DNA of 64,000 bases, taken from Hemerocallis citrina (Eukaryota > Streptophyta > Magnoliopsida > Asparagales > Asphodelaceae). The notes below the pieces were generated by a model. It ran no database searches. It was given only the letters and a program-made list of their open reading frames with translations, and was not told the origin of the DNA. Numbering within the stretch: position 1 is the stretch's first letter; each line of letters opens with the position of its first letter. Made by a program: the position numbers and the translations under genes. The stretch is taken from positions 307,053,224 to 307,117,223 of the forward strand of contig CM030361.1 in assembly GCA_017893485.1 (NCBI GenBank), given 5' to 3'. Of the stretch, positions 44,031-55,468 are shown in pieces.

Positions 44031-44704
44031 TGTTGGGGTTTGTGGATCCAATACACGATAATGGGGTTGGAAAAGTCAGATGAGAAGAAGAGTCGAAGAA
44101 GTAGCAAGCTGCTGCAGGCGAGTTGCGGTCGACTGTAGGTGAACAGTCGACCGCATTCGTACAGGCAAAAGAAAGGTCAACCTTGCAGTCGACCGTCACT
44201 CTCTCTGGATGGACCATGTATCTTGAAGAGACGACCGATCGACCGACCTGCTTTCTGTTGAAACTCGTGCAGTCGAAGAAAAGAACCGGTCGACCGACTT
44301 GGTATTGCGATCGACCGTCCCGATGCTGTTTTGATAAGCGAATGAGATTGAAGTTGTGGAATCCTATATATATATATATATATATATATGTTGTATTGTG
44401 TACGATTTTAGGGTTAAGTAAAAAGAAAATAGAGATCTACTAGCCTTCATTAAGAGAGAGGGGAAACCCTACACTTTGATGGTGAGTTCTTTGGAGATTT
44501 TAAAACCTAATCTTCATATTTCTAGTGGAAATCGCAGGAGTACCTCTGCGCGGGGAAGTATCTATTATTTTGGGTGAACCTCGAAAAAATCTTGTGTGTT
44601 CTTGTGTGTTGTTTTTTTTTGTTGTTCTTTGTTCTCTTATTTTGATTCTATAGTTCTTGCATCTAGTCGTCATTGCTGAGTTATTCCGCAGTTAGAATTC
44701 AACA
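44031..44704 (+). repeat. 5' LTR of copia D
   Basis: 674 bp. GTCGAC or close variants at 44127, 44145, 44175, 44187, 44238, 44288 and 44309; the TA array near 44370 may hold the TATA box. Confidence 0.85.
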
Positions 44705-44743
44705 AAGTGGTATCAGAGCTACAGGTTGGTAGTATTGATTGAG

Positions 44744-45048
44744 ATGGGGGATAACAATAGAGTCAAAGTGATTAATGGAACAGATTTCACAATGTGGAAG
44801 ATCCAAATGATAGCGTATCTCCGACAGAAGGATCTAGATGATCCGTTGTTTGGTGTGAAGTCAGAGGGGGCGGAGGTCGATCCGATTGCATTGGCGGCCT
44901 GGAATAGATTGAATCAGAAAGCACTTGGGCAGATTCAGTTGTCACAGAGTACGAATGCGCTATTTCACATTAAGAAGGTAAGGACCGCAAAGTAGACAAT
45001 GGAGATATTGACAGACATGTTTGAGAAGCCGAATGCAGTAACCCGATC
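44744..45048 (+). pseudogene. Copia D gag fragment
   Basis: MGDNNRVKVINGTDFTMWKI and QMIAYLRQKDLDDPLFG are the N-terminal copia gag pattern; a TAG at 44993 is followed in frame by TMEILTDMFEKPNAV, normally within the same gag, and then homology stops. Confidence 0.85.
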
Positions 45049-45239
45049 TTAAACCTAACTGTATGGTTTACAATCAGATGGAATCGTCGGGTTTAAAGTT
45101 TGATGAGAGGGCACAATCGTCGGGTTTGACTTCGTCAATGGATTCGCGGACCGGGTTCAGCGGGTTGGATTTGGGTCTTTCTTGACCCGGGTCGACCCAG
45201 CTAGGATATCTGGTTCGACTCGAACCCGAGCCATGTCGA
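45049..45239. other. Short intergenic remnant
   Basis: Repeats of cgggtt/gacccgggtcgaccc. It resembles the GGGTCGGG-rich ends of some hAT elements, possibly the lost end of the hAT element at 28490, but this is not demonstrable. Confidence 0.35.
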
Positions 45240-47419
45240 TGTCACACCCCGCTTCCCAGAATACAAGAACACAGACACGTAACTAAGGCCCAGCGAATGA
45301 TATAAGTACGCCAACTCATATCATCCATAAGTTGTACCAGTCTTAACTCAACAACATGACAAGAAAATAATCACAAACACGCATAAATACATAATCACAT
45401 AAATAAATACTTAGACTAAACATGCAATAGTCCAATTTAATAACCAACAACGGGAAATAAATAACAAATACCTTTTTGCAAGCTCCTATTCCAATCGTAG
45501 AAGAACTGGTAACTAATGCCTTCTGGTAATTCTCCCTGTGCACCTGTACTTGTTCATCTAAAATGAAAGAATAATTTGTCATTAGAGTAAGTACGGACAG
45601 CAAGTAGTGAAAAGCAGAGAGTAAGGGAACAAGGTTCATCAAGGAATATGAATCAAGATCAAATTACAAAAGCAATAACGGTATCAATAAACAATGGTCA
45701 CGATCAAGTATATACGTGTCAACTTAGATTTAATAGAATATTGTTTTCCTATCTAGTGCACGTACTACTGCATCCCATATCATAGGTTCGGTGCACGCAA
45801 AATAGTGTACGTTTTGGACTTCGTGGTGGGATCTACAGAGCATGTACTCGGTGTAACACGATAACAAGATAACAAGATAACAAGTTCACGACTTCACAAG
45901 TAATTCTCCACCTTCCATGTCAAGATTCCATGTAAACAAGAGGGCCCTACCGAGTACATTTTCTGAGACTATCCACTACTAAGTCAACCCTTAATAATCC
46001 CGGCTTGTTTAGCATTTTATTAAGTCATTCATGTTCATGTATTAGCATTTTGTATTGTTTGTGTTAATTCTTATGTTAACAGGATCGAAACCTCTGTGCA
46101 AAATAATGCAGGCAGCAAGAATTCTTAAAAAGTCATCACATATATGTTCATCAAAGTGGATAATCAATATGCTATTGTATCATAGAATGTATTAACACTA
46201 ATGTACAGCAATTAGAATGGATTTTTACAGTGTGCAAGTCAATTTATCATGTCATAGTTCAAGTCACAAGATCTCAGTCAATCAACATGTATTTGATCAC
46301 ATTGTATTTTTCTCAAATGAAAGTTCTAGTCATTTTATTCATGTCATGTGTGTATTTAGGCTTTGGTTTGAGTCAATGGATAGTAGTACGATGTCAAGAG
46401 TATGTCGGGTTAGCTCGTGTAAACTCTCGATACTTTCAACAGAAAGTATACAAGGAAAATTTAAGATAATTGAAGGGAACTACTTGCGGGAGGTCAATAA
46501 GCTTGAACTAAGAAAATTAAATGAGTTCAAGTGGACTTGCCTTTTGTGGACGATTAGATTAGAATAACCAAAATAACGGGATCAGAATCCCGGCGGTAAA
46601 CCACGAACTCGGGAAAGCACAAGCACGTGCGCTCTATGTGCAAGATAGCAAACAAGAACAATAAATCTTCTTCACCAAAACAGCAACACATGCTACACTG
46701 GATCTCAATCCCAACGCCAAACACCAACTCCCGATCTCCAACTCCACACAACAGCGAACACAGAAATCAACCACTCAGTTTCCTCCTAATACAAAACAGC
46801 AAACACGGATCCCTGGATCTTCTACACCCAAACACCAAACACAGCACCGTGCCTATTCTCTTCTTCGACAGAGAGAGAGAGCGTGGGAGAGAACAGCAAC
46901 CGGGGGTGGGCGGCTGGTTCGCGGTGGCTAGTGGGCGACAGGGCGGCGTGGCGCTCGAGAGGTGGATGGCAGGCGACCAGGGCTTCAACGAGAGCGGGTG
47001 GCTCTATTTTCGTTCCAAAAATAGGGGAGATGACGAGGAGGTGTGCTCGGGCTTAGACGGCAATGGCGAAACAATGGGGGGTTCTCGGCAAAGGGTGGAG
47101 AAGATGATCGGGTGGTTGGGAGAGGCGACAGTGCAATGGGTTCGAAGGTGCAGTTGATTGGGTTTGGGCGGTTAATGACGAGGACGGGATGATGGCGACG
47201 AGCTTAGGATGATCGAAGGGGCGATGCGATGGTGGTGACAAGGAGCGAACGGTGATGAGGAGAGGGCATTCGGATGGGGCGATGAGATGGTGGTTTTGGT
47301 TCGGTGGGTGAAAATGAAATGGAGGAGGACGATGAGAGCGGGAGATGGAAGGAAGGGGGTGTACAGGTGTGCGGGGGGTAGAACAGTAGGTCGAGGGTAG
47401 GGTTAGGGTTGTGCAGCAG

Positions 47420-50211
47420 TGTAATACCCTGACTTTTTATGGAAGATTATTTATTTTATAAGGTATACTTGTGCAATATTATTGACTAGTATTTTTCAAC
47501 ATCGTTTTATAAAGCATTAATTTACCTATTTTTTTTGCAAAATGACTAGTTTGGCCCAAATTGATCTTAAACCCATGGATTGTAAACTCTCTTATTATTT
47601 TTCACAACTTGTATTGTAACATTCCTTACTTTTTATTTCCGGGTATTTTGAGGTACATTTGTAGTGTGACTTGTGCTTACACGTGCACTCAATGTACACG
47701 TGTAATAGGCACACCTTCTTGGCCGGTTTTTGGGAGAGGAGTGGCTTGAGTTGTGGGTAGTTATCCTGAGTTGTGGGTAGTTTTTACAACCCCCAAATCA
47801 ATCTCAGCCCTTGTTTCTTCAACTCCCTAATAGATCTCAACCTTTCATCCTATTTATCTTCTAGTATAAATACCCCCTACTATCCCTACCTTTTTACACT
47901 AAAAATTCCTAAGATTTCAAGAGAGTATCTGTGAGTTGTGTGAGAGCTTTTCTGTGGAGGCAAGCAGCATTGGTGAGGAGCTCGGCGTGGAACAGAGGAA
48001 CAAGAAGTGCAGCGCGATATTGAAGGACTTGCGGGATTTCGTTATTTTCTTCACAAAAGGTGGGTGTTTCTCAGGACTTCTAATGTAGGAATAATGCTAT
48101 ATTTGTCATGAAGTGTTGCCATGTGGCAAAAGTGAATTGAATGCTGTAGAAATTGCTTGAACATGCTATTATATTCGAGGCAAGACTGACGGTCCAGTCG
48201 ACTGCCATATGAGCCAGTCGACTGATACGAGATATTTATTCTCATAATGTGCTGATAAAGTGTGTGTGAATAGCCATGATGGTGTGACCATAAAATTTAT
48301 GTTTTTCCCTATGACACATATGATGGAGGGAAGGTAAACAAACAAAAAGAACTGAGGAGATAAACATTGGAAGTGTCGGCTTAGTCGACTGACTTGGAGT
48401 TAAGTCGACTGATGCTCGTCCTGAAAGTAATTGTTTGATAGTTCCTCGAATAAAGATATTCTATTTTTATGTAGACTCATGATGATGACTTGAAATTTAT
48501 ATTCCCATTGTCGTATGTAAGTATGAGCAATATGAATACAGGTTTAGAGTAGTAATTTCTCTAAAGAGCATGTTAATAACCGGGAAAAATTGTGTTGTGA
48601 ATGCTACTGAGCAAGGGGTATTATGTTTATGGAACATAAATTGGTATATACTGTTAATTGATATCATGATGCCAGTATATGTAAAGAAATGTAAGTAAAT
48701 TCCCCAAATTAAAATGGACCTGTCCAGTCGACCGATGCATGTGGCAAGTCGACTGCTCTGGACTTAGAAATTATGCTGTTTGAAAGATCCAGGACAGACG
48801 ACTGATTACTGATCAGTCGACTGTTACGAGGATAATATTGTGAATAAGAATTGGGCGGGACAGGCGACTGGTAGTGTACTCAGTCGACTAACCCGAACAT
48901 TATGATAACCCTGTATGACTGTATAAGTCGACTGGTATTCCTCCAAGTCGACTGTACAGAGTGAACTTTGGTATACTGGAATTCATGTTATTTTGCTGTT
49001 AGTAATGGTAAATCCTGTGATTTTAAGTCAATGAACTCTGTTATGGATGCATGAATTGTGTAAATGAATCATAGATGAGAATTGAGAATCAAATGAAATT
49101 ATGAAATGTGAAATCATGATGAGAAAAGTCTGTGAGACCCTAAAATGAATTATGAGCTGATGATGCTCCATTGGATATTGTGAATGTGAAATTGAGCAGA
49201 AGAGTAGCTAAGTCTCCCCGGCAGTGAATGAAATAATATTGAGAATTAGACCAGGTTGGTCAAGTGAAATGAAATGATGAGTCCGGATGATGGAGAGGCT
49301 AACTCTAGAGGTTGATTTTCATTCATGATTCTAATTAAGTTAATACATAGTGTGGAGGTGATGAAGGTGAGAGAAAAACATGAGTATGAGAGCTAGGGTA
49401 CGGTGCGGGTATGTGAGCCGCAGAAAGCATGCTTGATGAGTCAAGACATGGCGCGGGCACAACTCAGTAATGATCGGACTCTAGTCACGCTTATGGGATG
49501 TTTTGGTGACTACAAGAGGAGTGTGTTCAGGGAGGAGGCTGAATTATCGCAGAATGCATGCTTGACGAGTCAAGACATGGCGCGAAATTCTACTCCAGGG
49601 GCCAGGATACATGCTTGTACTCATAGATTCATCTAGGATACTCATTGGAATTACAGTAGTAGAATAAGTCATGGCGGGGGATTGAACCCTACTAAAATGA
49701 AGATCGTTTAAGAGGCTTGCACTCGAACCTATGTAGTATGGGATGCATAGAATTCGAACAAGTATGCATTAGTGTCATAATTAACTAAGTAAATTGCATT
49801 AAGGATTTAAGTGCACAATCACGACACGACATCATTAAAAGTTCCCTAATTTGCATGCTTATGTTGAACTGGCTTGTGATTTGTAAGAAATGAGATTCAT
49901 TATACTGTTTCTGGCATAGAGAGGATGGCCATGTATAATTATCGTCGGTTGAATAAACTGACGTACCCACAGTGTTTTATGCAGGATAATCACATGTAAA
50001 AGGAATGGATGCACAAAGAGTTCATTATATTGTTGTTCATTTATGTAAATATTGTACATTTTGCTTCCGCTGTGTAAATTCAATGTAACATGCTGTAACT
50101 CTGATGTAAAAGTAAAGATTTTTTTAATTCCTTGTAAAATTGTATGTGAAGAAAGCGAAAAGATCCTGAAGAACATCTCGAATTCAGTAAATTGGGATTC
50201 GGGGCGTTACA
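47420..50211 (+). repeat. 5' LTR of the Tekay element
   Basis: TATA box TATAAATA at 47875-47882, so the R/U5 part is unusually long (about 2.3 kb). Six pairs of AGTCGACT-like sites lie at 48196-48953. A few small open frames (49403-49636, 49859-50176) have no domains and are not called as genes. Confidence 0.97.
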
Positions 50212-50214
50212 GAG

Positions 50215-50226
50215 TGGTATCAGAGC
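50215..50226 (+). other. Primer binding site of the Tekay element
   Basis: TGGTATCAGAGC, three bases after the LTR end, complementary to initiator tRNA-Met. Confidence 0.95.
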
Positions 50227-50379
50227 CAGGCTTTCTATGCTTTCACACTCGTACAAATTTATAAGGAACGACACCCTAGATGTGGACATTAGAGTGTGTG
50301 TTTGGATTTAGAGATTTAAATGTAAGTAACTTACATTTGTGTTGCTCTATGATTTATGCTTCTTCCTCTCTATTCTAAG

Positions 50380-50808
50380 ATGGCTGATCACTTCGACCCT
50401 GCTGGAGGCGACAACTGGCACATTATTGAGGAAGAGTACCATCCTGGACAGGCTGATTCTGAGGACGAGTATCACCCTGGACAAGCTGATTCTGATGATG
50501 AGGAGTACCCTGAATCCCGAGAGATCACCCCACCGCCGAACTCACCTGATGATTCTTCTTCTTCCGATGAAGAAAAGGGACCAGCTTTGGGTAACGCTGT
50601 GGCTTCTCTGCAGAGGCAAGTGGATACCTTGAAGTATAGAGTTGGAGTTTTGGAGGCTCAGCTGGAGAAGCGAAATGCTGACTATTCTGTTCTTAGCCAT
50701 CGGATTTGGGAACTTGAGAAGAAAAAGAACCTAACTGATGTGCTGAAGGATGAGGTGGATGAACTGCGAGATGAACTTCGAGCAGCGAAGAGGACCCGTA
50801 GAGATTAG
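50380..50808 (+). CDS. Extra ORF upstream of gag in Tekay element, acidic coiled-coil protein
   Basis: 142 residues from ATG 50380 (MADHFDPAGGDNWHIIEEE). It has two copies of EYHPGQADS, a Ser/Asp/Glu-rich stretch, then a predicted coiled coil (ASLQRQVDTLKYRVGVLEAQ, LKDEVDELRDELRAAK) and a basic end KRTRRD. It lies between PBS and gag and would be the first ORF on the genomic RNA. I do not recognise a known family. The intact frame in a young element suggests it is used, perhaps as a structural or RNA-bound accessory protein (inference). It could also be a leader exon joined to gag. Confidence 0.7.
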   Translation: MADHFDPAGGDNWHIIEEEYHPGQADSEDEYHPGQADSDDEEYPESREITPPPNSPDDSSSSDEEKGPALGNAVASLQRQVDTLKYRVGVLEAQLEKRNADYSVLSHRIWELEKKKNLTDVLKDEVDELRDELRAAKRTRRD

Positions 50809-50931
50809 ATTGTCTTGGTTTCTATTTTCTTCTATTCTGATGTTAAAATATTTTTCTAATTCGAATGTATAAACTTTGAAATTCAATGAAATGAAAGTTG
50901 GTTTAAATTCTTGTTTTATACTTCGAATTTA

Positions 50932-51957
50932 ATGGATCTTTTGCATCAGAATATGGCGAGAAGGGGAGCCAGGAATGGTGAAGGTTTGGACCTGGATGCC
51001 GAGTTTGCAAGGGTTTACCAGACGCTGAATGCAGTGGCTGCAAACCAAGGAAGGGGGCCGGTGAATCCAGTACCCGAGGCAATCAAGCTAGTGGAATCGT
51101 TCAAGAGAATGAAACCACCAGTGTTCGAGGGAAAATCCGACCCGGATGCGGCCGATAACTGGATTCGGCAAGTGGAGACAATCTTCGAGGTGTTGGAAAC
51201 ACCAGAGGGCAGCAAGGTCAAGTTGGCGACTTTGCAGTTGGAGAAGGATGCGGCTGTTTGGTGGCAGTCGATGAAGAGGACTATGGGCGGCTTGTTGCTT
51301 GGCTGGGAGGAATTTTTGGAGGAATTCCGCAGTCATTATTTCCCCTCCGACGTCCAAGAGAAAAAGGCCATGGAGTTTCTGTCACTTCAACAAGGCAGCA
51401 TGTCAGTGAGAGCCTATGAGACCAAGTTCACTCAACTCTCCAGGTATGCTCCAGAATTGGTGATGGATGTGGCGAAGAAGGCTCGCAAGTTCGAGCATGG
51501 TCTGAGGCCGAGCTTGAGATCTCGTATGATACCCCTTGGTATCAGGAGATTCGATAAGCTGGTGAAGAGGGCGGCAGCAACGGAGGCGGATATGGAGCAG
51601 TCCCATGTTGCTCAGCACCAGAGGAGCAACTGGCAGTCTGGGAAGAGGCCCGCGCCATCGGGGAGTTTCAAGAGGCAACCATCTGCACAGAAATTCAAAC
51701 CGACAGGGGCGAATGCCGTCAGTGTAGCTGGGAGACCTGGAAACGATGCAGGGAGACCTTCTGCAGTCACTTGCTTTAACTGTGGTGAAGTGGGACATTA
51801 CCAATCTCGATGTCTCAAACCGCGGGCTGGCAATCACAATGTGCCAATACAGCAGACTGGGAAGAGGCCGTACCAGTCAGGGCGAGTATTTGCTTTGACA
51901 GAAGCTGATGCTGAGGAGGCGGATCAGGTTATCTCTGGTACGAGGGCTGATGTCTAG
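50932..51957 (+). CDS. Tekay gag
   Basis: Starts at ATG 50932 or 50953 ([18 protein letters not shown]). The capsid segment reads [44 protein letters not shown] and [20 protein letters not shown], followed by a basic linker and a CCHC knuckle [14 protein letters not shown] near 51773. The unspliced frame ends at 51957, 22 bases inside the putative intron (51938-52031), which gives a Gag-only product. The protein would assemble particles and bind RNA. Confidence 0.95.
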   Translation: MDLLHQNMARRGARNGEGLDLDAEFARVYQTLNAVAANQGRGPVNPVPEAIKLVESFKRMKPPVFEGKSDPDAADNWIRQVETIFEVLETPEGSKVKLATLQLEKDAAVWWQSMKRTMGGLLLGWEEFLEEFRSHYFPSDVQEKKAMEFLSLQQGSMSVRAYETKFTQLSRYAPELVMDVAKKARKFEHGLRPSLRSRMIPLGIRRFDKLVKRAAATEADMEQSHVAQHQRSNWQSGKRPAPSGSFKRQPSAQKFKPTGANAVSVAGRPGNDAGRPSAVTCFNCGEVGHYQSRCLKPRAGNHNVPIQQTGKRPYQSGRVFALTEADAEEADQVISGTRADV

Positions 51958-52031
51958 TGTGATTTCTTTTTCATTTCTCCTTCCCGATCATAGTGTAAAA
52001 CTGTTATGTAATGATGTATGTTATGTAACAG
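51938..52031 (+). other. Probable 94-bp intron between gag and pol
   Basis: Donor CTG/GTACGAGG, T-rich stretch tttctttttcatttctcctt, acceptor ATGTAACAG/GAGAAC. Removing it links gag codons ...DQVIS to [19 protein letters not shown] in one frame, which is the usual gag-protease junction of this lineage. The length is not a multiple of three, so the unspliced RNA gives Gag only and the spliced RNA gives Gag-Pol. Confidence 0.65.
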
Positions 52032-55000
52032 GAGAACTCTATATTAATGGAAAGGGAGCTGTGGTGTTGTTTGATACTGGATCCTCTCATACTTTTGTGT
52101 CTCCTAGATTTGCTAAAGTGTTGGGAGTTGAACCGAAGATTTTCCCAGGCAAGATCTTAGCAGTGGCTACACCATCAGGGGAAACTTTGACCACTGATCG
52201 GTACTATGTTGATTGCGAGATAGTGATTGGGGATCGAATCTTTGGCATTGATCTGATCGAGCTGACTATCTTGGGAGTCGATGTTATCATTGGCATTGAT
52301 TGGATGTCGGTGTACAGTGCGAGCATCGAGTGTAAGGCCAAGACGGTGACAGTGAAGGCTCCAGGTGGACCTGAAGTCACTTTCCAAGGGAAGTTGAAGT
52401 GTTCTAAGCTGGTGGCAACTATCCGCAAGGAAGAGACTCCTGTGGAATTGCAAGGGATTCCTGTGGTTCGGGACTATCCGACTGTGTTCTTGGAAGATTT
52501 TCCTGGGTTACCTCCGCATCGTGATGTAGAGTTCAGCATCACTGTTCAACCGGGAAGTGCACCCATTTCTAAGGCACCGTATAGGATGGCTCCAGTGGAA
52601 CAGGATGAGGTGAAACGGCAGATTGAGGAACTATTGGGAAAAGGCTTTATTCAACCGAGTGCGTCACCGTGGGGAGCACCAGTGCTTTTGGTAAAGAAGA
52701 AGGATGGATCGATGAGGATGTGTATCGATTACCGGGAGCTGAATAAAGTCACTGTTCAGAATAAGTATCCGATTCCTCGAATTGATGACTTGTTCGATCG
52801 TCTACAAGGAGCAGCTGTATTCTCCAAAATAGATCTTCGATCAGGTTACCACCAAGTTCGAGTGAAAGCTGAAGATGTGCATAAGACTGCATTTAGAACT
52901 CGGCATGGGCATTACGAATTCTTAGTTATGCCATTCGGAGTGACGAATGCACCTGCAATCTTCATGGACTTGATGAACAGAGTTCTGAGGCCGTTTATTG
53001 ATTCTTTCGTCGTGGTGTTTATCGACGATATTCTCGTGTACTCCAAGTCTGAGGAGGAGCACACTGAGCATCTGGCAGCAGTTTTGCAGAAGTTGGAAGA
53101 GCAGGGGTTGTATGCCAAGTTATCCAAGTGTGATTTCTGGAAATCTGAAGTGGCATTCCTAGGTCACATCCTTTCTAAGGAGGGAGTGGCAACTGACCCT
53201 CAGAAGATAGAGGCAGTGAGAGATTGGGCTAGGCCTACTACAGTGAAGGAAGTCAGAAGTTTCCTTGGGATGACTGGATACTACAGGAGATTCATTCAAG
53301 GTTATGCTCAGATAGCTGTGTCGCTTACCGAGTTGACCAAGAAGAATGCGAGCTTCAAGTGGACCGAGCAATGTGAGGCGAGTTTTCAGGAGTTGAAAGA
53401 TAGACTGACTACTGCACCTATTTTGGCTTTGCCTAGAGCAGGAGTTGAGTATGATGTCTATAGCGATGCTTCACATCGGGGGCTTGGTTGTGTCTTAATG
53501 CAAGAAGGTAAAGTGATCGCATATGGGTCTAGGCAACTACGACTGCATGAGAAGAATTATCCCACTCATGATCTAGAGCTGGCTGCGATTATCTTTGCTT
53601 TAAAGCAATGGAGGCACTACGTGTATGGTGAGAAGCTGAACATGTACACGGATCATAAGAGCTTGAAGTATATCTACCAGCAGAGGGATCTCAATCTAAG
53701 ACAGCGGAGATGGTTGGAAGTGCTCGAGGATATGCGACCTGAGATCAAGTATCATCCCGGAAAGGCTAATGTTGTTGCTGATGCACTTAGTCGCAAGAGC
53801 AGTTTGGCCTGTTTGATTACGACTCAGAGGCATTTGATTGAGGAGTTGGACCGAGCAGGTATTGAGGTTGTCTTGCAAGGATTGGGAGCATCTTTATCTC
53901 AATTGAAGCTTCAGCCTACTCTGAATGCAAGGATCATTGCAAGTCAGGAAGTTGATACTGATATTCTGGAGATGAAGGAGCAGGTTAGTGCTGGCAGGTT
54001 GCCCGGTTTTCAGACCAGGGATGGAGTGCTGTGGTTCGGAGATAGGCTGTGCGTTCCAGATCAGGCGGACCTGAAAGAGAGTATTCTTCAGGAGGCGCAT
54101 GCTACTCTTTTGTCGGTACATCCTGGGAGTACTAAGATGTACAAAGACATCAAGCAGCATTTCTGGTGGTCAGGTTTGAAGCGGGATGTGGCCGAATTTG
54201 TCGCGAAATGTGAGGTTTGTCAGCAAGTTAAAGCCGAAAATCAGAGACCCGGAGGTCTATTACAGCCATTACCTATTCCGGAATGGAAATGGGATAACAT
54301 CAGTATGGATTTCATCACGGGTTTGCCTAAGAGTTCTAAAGGCAATGATGCTATTTGGGTTATAGTCGATCGACTTACCAAGTCCGCTCACTTTTTGGCG
54401 ATGAAACTCACAGCTTCGATGGACAGGTTGGCTGAGATGTATGTTGGTGAGATTGTCCGACTTCATGGCGTTCCTTCGACCATTGTGTCTGATCGAGATG
54501 CGCGGTTTACCTCGCATTTCTGGAGGAGTCCTCAGGCAGCTTTGGGTACCAAGACAGATTTCAGCACTGCTTTTCATCCACAGACCGATGGGCAGACCGA
54601 GAGAGTCAACCGTATTCTTGAGGATATGCTTCGGTGTTGTATACTAGACTTCGGAGGCAGTTGGGAAAGGCATTTACCTTTGGTGGAGTTTGCCTACAAC
54701 AACAGTTTTCAAACTAGCATTGGGATGGCGCCGTATGAAGCTTTGTATGGCAGGAAGTGCAGGACTCCTGTGTGTTGGTATGAGGTTGGGGAGCGTCAGT
54801 TGTTTGGTCCTGAGCTTGTACAGCTGACTTCTGAGAAGATTGATCTGATCAGGAAAAAGTTGGTAGAAGCTCAGAGCAGGCAGAAAAGCTATGCAGACAA
54901 CCGGAGGAGGGACCTTGAGTTTGAGGTTGGTGACTTTGTCTTTCTGAAGGTATCACCCAGCAAAGGTGTGGTTCGTTTTGGCAAAGGCGGGAAGTTAGCC

Positions 55001-55345
55001 CCGAGATTTATAGGCCCATATAAGATATTGAAAAGGATCGGGAAAACTGCTTACCGGCTTGAATTACCGGAAGAGTTGTCTCAGGTGTACAATGTTTTCC
55101 ATGTGTCTATGTTGAGAGGTTATATTCCAGACCCGAGTCATCATTTGCCAGAAGTACCGGAAGGTTTGCAGTTAGACCTGAATTACATCGAGACTCCTGT
55201 TGAGATCGTTGACCGTAGGGAGAAAGTCTTGAGGAATAAGATGATACCGATGGTCAAGGTAGTCTGGAGAAACCACTTGGTTGAAGAGGCTACTTGGGAA
55301 TCCGAGGACAAGATGTTGAAGGACTATCCTGAGCTTTTTGTTTGA
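52032..55345 (+). CDS. Tekay pol: protease, RT, RNase H, integrase, chromodomain
   Basis: The open frame runs 51908-55345; homology starts at 52032. Protease [12 protein letters not shown] (Asp at 52073); RT with [35 protein letters not shown] and [12 protein letters not shown] (about 53018); RNase [16 protein letters not shown] (53457); integrase zinc motif His-x-His...Cys-x2-Cys ([12 protein letters not shown]), [26 protein letters not shown] and [14 protein letters not shown] (D, D, E all present); C-terminal chromodomain [20 protein letters not shown] and [15 protein letters not shown]. No stops. The chromodomain targets integration to marked chromatin in this family. Product is likely functional. 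Confidence 0.96.
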
Positions 55346-55454
55346 TTGTCTTATTGTTTGTGTCTTGTATGTTGTATCTTTGCATTTCTGTATCTCTTGT
55401 GTTGTGTTTCTCTTCTTCTCATTCTTGGTTGTAGTTTCGGGGACGGAACTATTC

Positions 55455-55468
55455 TAAGGAGGGAGTGA
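55455..55468 (+). other. Polypurine tract of the Tekay element
   Basis: AAGGAGGGAGTGA directly before the 3' LTR, the plus-strand primer site. Confidence 0.85.

Larger units (their letters stand above)
44031..45048 (+). mobile_element. Copia D: 5' LTR and start of gag only
   Basis: LTR 44031-44704 (TGTTGGGGTTTG ... TTCAACA), PBS TGGTATCAGAGC at 44708-44719, and a gag start. The rest of the element is missing; no 3' LTR or TSD was found, so this is a truncated copy. The LTR contains repeated GTCGAC-type sites and a TA array (44367-44389). Confidence 0.85.

Noticed and set aside
45049..45239. Possible missing end of the hAT element that starts near 28490
   Set aside because: Shares GGGTCG-rich composition only; no inverted repeat or TSD could be matched.
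46627..47241. A 176-codon GA-rich frame near 46.6-47.2 kb
   Set aside because: It is within the split solo LTR (G-rich leader-like part) and has overlapping frames on the other strand.
49403..50176. Small ORFs in the Tekay LTR, repeated at +8050
   Set aside because: Identity between the LTRs reflects recent transposition, not coding constraint; no domains or good starts.
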